Source of the DNA: Bermanella sp040371755
GTDB taxonomy: Bacteria > Pseudomonadota > Gammaproteobacteria > Pseudomonadales > Oceanobacteraceae
NCBI RefSeq assembly: GCF_040371755.1
Contig: NZ_BAABWE010000012.1
Span: 16,031-80,030, forward strand
Reading direction: 5' to 3'
DNA: 64,000 bases
The position numbers and the translations under genes were made by a program. Below the pieces are notes generated by a model. The model did not search any database and was not told the origin of the DNA. It was given only the letters and a program-made list of their open reading frames with translations. Of this stretch, positions 61,223-64,000 are shown piece by piece; positions within the stretch are counted from its first letter, which is position 1; the number at the start of each line of letters is the position of its first letter.

Positions 61223-61942
61223 ATGGATTTAACAAACGATGCTCATACTGATCACATCAGTCAGCAATTCAACGACGAACTAGAAGCCGTCAAAAGCCAT
61301 CTATTAGAAATGGGCGGTTTAGTTGAGCAGCAAGTGGGCGACGCCATCAAATCACTAATTGATGCCGATAGCGAACTAGCGGTCAATGTACGCGCTACTG
61401 ACAAACGCATTAACCAAATGGAAATCGACATCGACGAAGAATGCACTCGCATTATTGCCCGACGTCAGCCAGCCGCCAGTGATTTACGCCTTATCATCGC
61501 CGCCAGTAAAGCCGTGAATGACCTAGAGCGCATCGGTGACGAAAGTGCCAAAATCGCCCGTCTAGCCATGAAATTGTGCGAAGAAGGGGAATCCCCTCGT
61601 GGTTACGTGGAAATCCGCCACATCGGTGATCGCGTACGCCGCATGACCCAAAGCGCCCTAACCGCCTTTGCTCGCCTAGACGTGGATACCGCCCTAGCTG
61701 TGGCCCAAGAAGACAAAGAAGTAGACCGCGAATACGAAAGCGCCATGCGTGAAATGGTTACCTACATGATGGAAGACCCGCGTTCAATCAAGCGTGTGAT
61801 GAATGTCATCTGGTCATTGCGCGCTTTAGAACGTATTGGTGACCACGCCCGTAACATTGCGGAAAACGTGATTTACCTAGTAAAAGGCAAGGACGTACGC
61901 CACATCAGCATTGATGAAATGGAAAAGGTTGTTGATAAGTAA
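61223..61942 (+). CDS. phoU: Phosphate-specific transport system regulator PhoU
   Basis: 239 residues of two PhoU helical-bundle repeats, each with the metal-binding pattern (NDLERIGDESAKIA and RALERIGDHARNIAENVIY). It restrains PhoR-PhoB signalling through the Pst transporter when phosphate is ample. The pst operon is complete with it; phoB and phoR are not in the window. Tandem repeats lie between it and pstB. Confidence 0.97.
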   Translation: MDLTNDAHTDHISQQFNDELEAVKSHLLEMGGLVEQQVGDAIKSLIDADSELAVNVRATDKRINQMEIDIDEECTRIIARRQPAASDLRLIIAASKAVNDLERIGDESAKIARLAMKLCEEGESPRGYVEIRHIGDRVRRMTQSALTAFARLDVDTALAVAQEDKEVDREYESAMREMVTYMMEDPRSIKRVMNVIWSLRALERIGDHARNIAENVIYLVKGKDVRHISIDEMEKVVDK

Positions 61943-61950
61943 TAGGCAAA

Positions 61951-61978
61951 TTAGGGCTAATTGAAGTGTTAGCCCTAA
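61951..61978 (+). terminator. Hairpin after phoU
   Basis: TTAGGGCTAA (61951-61960) pairs perfectly with TTAGCCCTAA (61969-61978) around an eight-base loop; only a weak U tract (CTTATT) follows. Confidence 0.65.
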
Positions 61979-62026
61979 CTTATTGAATCTATTTAGAAAA
62001 AAACTGCAAAAATAGGTGAGAAACGC

Positions 62027-62055
62027 TTGACCCCGAAGCAAGTTCTCCATAAAAT
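62027..62055 (+). promoter_or_regulatory. Sigma-70 promoter of tRNA-Thr
   Basis: TTGACC (62027-62032) and TAAAAT (62050-62055), 17 bases apart. The GC-rich discriminator GCGCCCC that follows is typical of stringently controlled stable RNA promoters. Transcription should begin near 62062, about nine bases before the tRNA. Confidence 0.85.
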
Positions 62056-62070
62056 GCGCCCCACTTCTGT

Positions 62071-62146
<76 letters not shown>

Positions 62147-62153
62147 TTTATTT

Positions 62154-62187
62154 AAAGCCCCTGCTAGTTAGCAGGGGCTTTTTTTTG
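62154..62187 (+). terminator. Intrinsic terminator after tRNA-Thr
   Basis: AAAGCCCCTGCTA (62154-62166) pairs perfectly with TAGCAGGGGCTTT (62169-62181), followed by a T run. It ends the single-gene tRNA transcript. Confidence 0.93.
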
Positions 62188-62242
62188 CCTGTCTGTTTTT
62201 GATTTGGTCACCCTTAGAGGCTGGACTTGGATTTCTTTTAGT

Positions 62243-62268
62243 CGAAAAAAAAGAGACTTTCGCCTCTT
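62243..62268 (-). terminator. Terminator after the STAS-like gene
   Basis: Minus-strand hairpin AAGAG...CTCTT (62264-62268 with 62251-62255) followed by an eight-U run from the A-run at 62245-62252. It lies 33 bases beyond the stop at 62301. Confidence 0.7.
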
Positions 62269-62300
62269 CATGTTAGATTGTAATGCTTTTATTGCTTAAT

Positions 62301-62603
62301 TTAGCAGACAATAAGTGGTTGTTCTTGCTCTGCTCTTCGAAAAATTGCTTCAGCAACTTCCTTTGCACAAAAATCATTACAATTTATTAATTTGATTCTG
62401 TCTGAAACGGCAGTTAAGCCAAATGTCTCAGTAAGGATTCCAAACAACTCATCAGCATAAGAAGCTGAAATTGACTCAACATTTTTAAATTCAAAGCTCA
62501 CAACAGAATTTGCTTTAAGATAAGGCATAACTTGCTCGCGTTTTGCTGCGGCAGTTGATCTTGATGCTAGATCATTGTTTTCAAAAGAAATTTTTATATT
62601 CAT
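62301..62603 (-). CDS. STAS-like protein, DUF4325 family
   Basis: 100 residues. The block FKNVESISASYADELFGIL (about 39-57), followed by KLINCND, is the DUF4325 signature. That domain is related to STAS anti-anti-sigma folds. Ser46 and Ser48 are candidate modification sites by analogy only. It starts inside the stop of the upstream ATPase gene (ATGA overlap), so the two proteins are made in a coupled way and probably interact. The biological role is unknown. Confidence 0.85.
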   Translation of the reverse strand: MNIKISFENNDLASRSTAAAKREQVMPYLKANSVVSFEFKNVESISASYADELFGILTETFGLTAVSDRIKLINCNDFCAKEVAEAIFRRAEQEQPLIVC

Positions 62604-63586
62604 GACCTTCTCCTTAACTTGTTCATGAGCTCTTTTACTTTCTTACTTGGCTGTTCAGGAACTTGATTTTCAAATTCATCAACATTGAGCAATAGGGAAA
62701 TCGATACGCCATCCTGTCCGTGATCAATTTCACTATAGCGATGTTCGCCGGTATTATCCACATAAAGTGCTGCTCGTCCAGATTCAATTCGCAGCTCACC
62801 TTTGTACTTGGTGACTAGTTGACAAAGCTTGTCTAGCCCTAAGCCTTGGTGGTTGTTGTCTTTATCCTTAGTCGTGATATGTGGGCCAAATGGATTCACA
62901 TGTGCGTCACTGGGGACCCGTTGAGCCCATTCATCATCAACAGATTTTCTTTTAGATGTGTTGTTTTTGACAATACACCAAGCAATAGCTTCTTGGTCTG
63001 TATTTATATCCGCTACCTTGCGCGCTTTTAGCTCAGAAAGAAACCCAATACCGTTGTCAGCTATAGCGAAGCTCAAAAACCTACCTTGTTTATATTTGTA
63101 AAATGGGTGGCTTTGGGCAACGGAAAAGCCAATGCCCTTGGAATGAGACACAACATTGTCGTGAAGTTCACCGATTACACCGATTAGGTCGTTAATCGCA
63201 ATTTTAACGGGGTCAGAGTTTTTGAGCTTGTTGGTGTTAAGCATCTCACGGAGACAGTTACCTATTCTAGATTTTCCGGCATCGGCTGACTGATCATCTT
63301 CGAGTTTCTCCATGGAAGAGTAATCACTGCCATCTTTGGGTCTATTTACAGGAGTGGTATCCCCTAAAACTTGAGAGAAGCCGATAACTGAAGCGTAGCC
63401 TTCAATGTCAGGGTGAATATCTAATTGTTGGTATGGGATCTTATTGTCTGTTGCATATATGGCGGCAGCTACCCAGAAACATGGAAAATAGAAGGCGTTA
63501 TTAGGTATGCAAAAGACTTTAGCTTCTTTGATGTGATATCGGTCTGTATTACTTAGAAAGTTATGACCTTTAATCGGTTGAGCCAT
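62600..63586 (-). CDS. GHKL-type ATP-binding protein, partner of the STAS-like protein
   Basis: 328 residues. The C-terminal half is an HATPase_c fold: N box GELHDNVVSHSKG (Glu139, Asn143 region), G1 IADNGIGF (175-182), G2 QGLGLDKL (247-254). The N-terminal 130 residues are not recognised. No phosphorylatable His box or membrane segment is seen, so it is not a classical sensor kinase; it is closer to anti-sigma-type serine kinases. GGAGAAC precedes the ATG. It lies next to a tRNA gene, a common integration site. Confidence 0.82.
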   Translation of the reverse strand: MAQPIKGHNFLSNTDRYHIKEAKVFCIPNNAFYFPCFWVAAAIYATDNKIPYQQLDIHPDIEGYASVIGFSQVLGDTTPVNRPKDGSDYSSMEKLEDDQSADAGKSRIGNCLREMLNTNKLKNSDPVKIAINDLIGVIGELHDNVVSHSKGIGFSVAQSHPFYKYKQGRFLSFAIADNGIGFLSELKARKVADINTDQEAIAWCIVKNNTSKRKSVDDEWAQRVPSDAHVNPFGPHITTKDKDNNHQGLGLDKLCQLVTKYKGELRIESGRAALYVDNTGEHRYSEIDHGQDGVSISLLLNVDEFENQVPEQPSKKVKELMNKLRRRS

Positions 63587-63743
63587 GTTCTCCCTTACAC
63601 TGGCTTGCTTATTCCCTATATCGTATACGGTTTTATTTTCTGTACCAAATTATTTCTAATTTCGCGGGTGTAAAAATATCACTGAAGAGTCGATCTCCGA
63701 TGGGTAAAGCCCTAAAGATTAACCCCGTCCCCCTTATTAGGCA

Positions 63744-63774
63744 CTTCTAAACCTACAATCTGTAGGTTTAGAAG
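63744..63774. repeat. Perfect 14-bp hairpin of unknown role
   Basis: CTTCTAAACCTACA (63744-63757), loop ATC, TGTAGGTTTAGAAG (63761-63774). It has no U tract on either strand. Flanks CCCTTATTAGG and CCAATTAGTGGG are partly complementary and extend the structure imperfectly. Confidence 0.75.
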
Positions 63775-63917
63775 CTCCAATTAGTGGGAATTACTCCGTA
63801 AGCTTAACTTACCCATTAAGCCAAACTTAATGAACGAGCTACACCCTCATAAACTGTAAGTTGTTCTATTGATTCTTTGTAGGCCTTTGCTGGTGGGTGT
63901 TCAGCAATAACAACTAA

Positions 63918-64000
63918 ACAACAACCTAGCCATAGGTTGGGTAAGTGAGGTACGAGCGTCTCCCAACGGTTGCATGTCGGATGGCGCTTCGCTTATGTCG
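63918..64000. repeat. REP-like palindromic repeat, truncated by the window edge
   Basis: CAACCTA-GC-CATAGGTTG forms one stem near 63924-63942. Then CCCAACGGTTGCATGTCGGATGGCGCTTCGCTTATG starts a sequence resembling common GTCGGAT...ATCCGAC REP palindromes, as shown by GTCGGATGGCGCTTCGC at about 63977-63993; the second arm is outside the window. Confidence 0.5.

Larger units (their letters stand above)
63587..64000. other. Non-coding end of window with palindromes
   Basis: 414 bases without a supported gene. The first 80 should hold the promoter of the ATPase/STAS-like pair. A perfect hairpin lies at 63744-63774, and a REP-like palindrome begins near 63918 and is cut by the window edge (listed separately). 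Confidence 0.6.

Noticed and set aside
63725..63790. Possible integron attC site
   Set aside because: The palindrome is too regular and the GTTRRRY/RYYYAAC core sites are absent; no cassette genes or integrase.

Overview
The window is the replication-origin region of a gammaproteobacterial chromosome. Gene order over the first 43 kb (atp operon, parB-parA, rsmG, mnmG, mnmE, yidC, yidD, rnpA, rpmH, dnaA, dnaN, recF, gyrB, then gmhB-glyS-glyQ, an LpxL-family gene, trkH/trkA, rsmB, fmt, def, LysM, dprA, tsaC, hemF, aroE) is the Pseudomonas-type origin layout. The moderate-to-low G+C, the TRAP transporters and the large calcium-repeat surface protein suggest a marine Oceanospirillales-like organism. 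The taxon is inferred; no rRNA gene is present.

Layout. 1-2190: 5' half of the F1Fo ATP synthase operon (minus strand), entering with the start of atpH. 2455-6970: parB, parA, rsmG, mnmG (minus). 7161-8739: a small lipoprotein, a DnaA-box-rich gap and a secreted metallo-beta-lactamase-fold hydrolase, placed between mnmG and mnmE. 8818-12714: mnmE, yidC, yidD, rnpA, rpmH (minus). 12715-13192: AT-rich gap with many DnaA boxes, the likely oriC. 13193-19558: dnaA, dnaN, recF, gyrB (plus), with two near-perfect parS sites inside recF. 19629-23597: large secreted or anchored protein with TSP3 repeats. 23810-30271: a YegP-like remnant, gmhB-glyS-glyQ, and a small histidine kinase with a REC-TPR response regulator. 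30390-37832: acyltransferase, trkH/trkA, a membrane protein, rsmB, fmt, def. 38204-42856: LysM, dprA, tsaC, hemF, aroE. 42916-46467: small protein, HexR-like regulator, uvrD. 46863-54716: TRAP transporter genes and a thioesterase split by a 4-kb accessory patch (IS30 fragments, a beta-helix protein and an outer-membrane-like protein). 54859-61942: pstSCAB-phoU behind a Pho box. 62071 to the end: tRNA-Thr, then a two-gene module (GHKL ATPase plus DUF4325 STAS-like protein).

How it works together: ParAB with parS segregates the origin; DnaA, DnaN, RecF and GyrB initiate and sustain replication; YidC, YidD, RnpA and RpmH serve membrane insertion, RNA maturation and the ribosome; MnmE and MnmG jointly modify tRNA wobble uridines.

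The most unusual signal is a dispersed family of roughly 120-bp nested palindromes lying just after stop codons (copies at 15743, 34246, 46466, 46597, 60902 and 61039). The outer flanks and, best in three copies, the central loop are alike, while the inner stem arms differ completely between copies yet remain self-complementary in each. Other notable points are two DnaA-box clusters 5 kb apart, the parS pair inside recF, GTAG-type REP palindromes, CATGGA-loop hairpins between pstA and pstB, and the ATPase/STAS-like pair beside tRNA-Thr.
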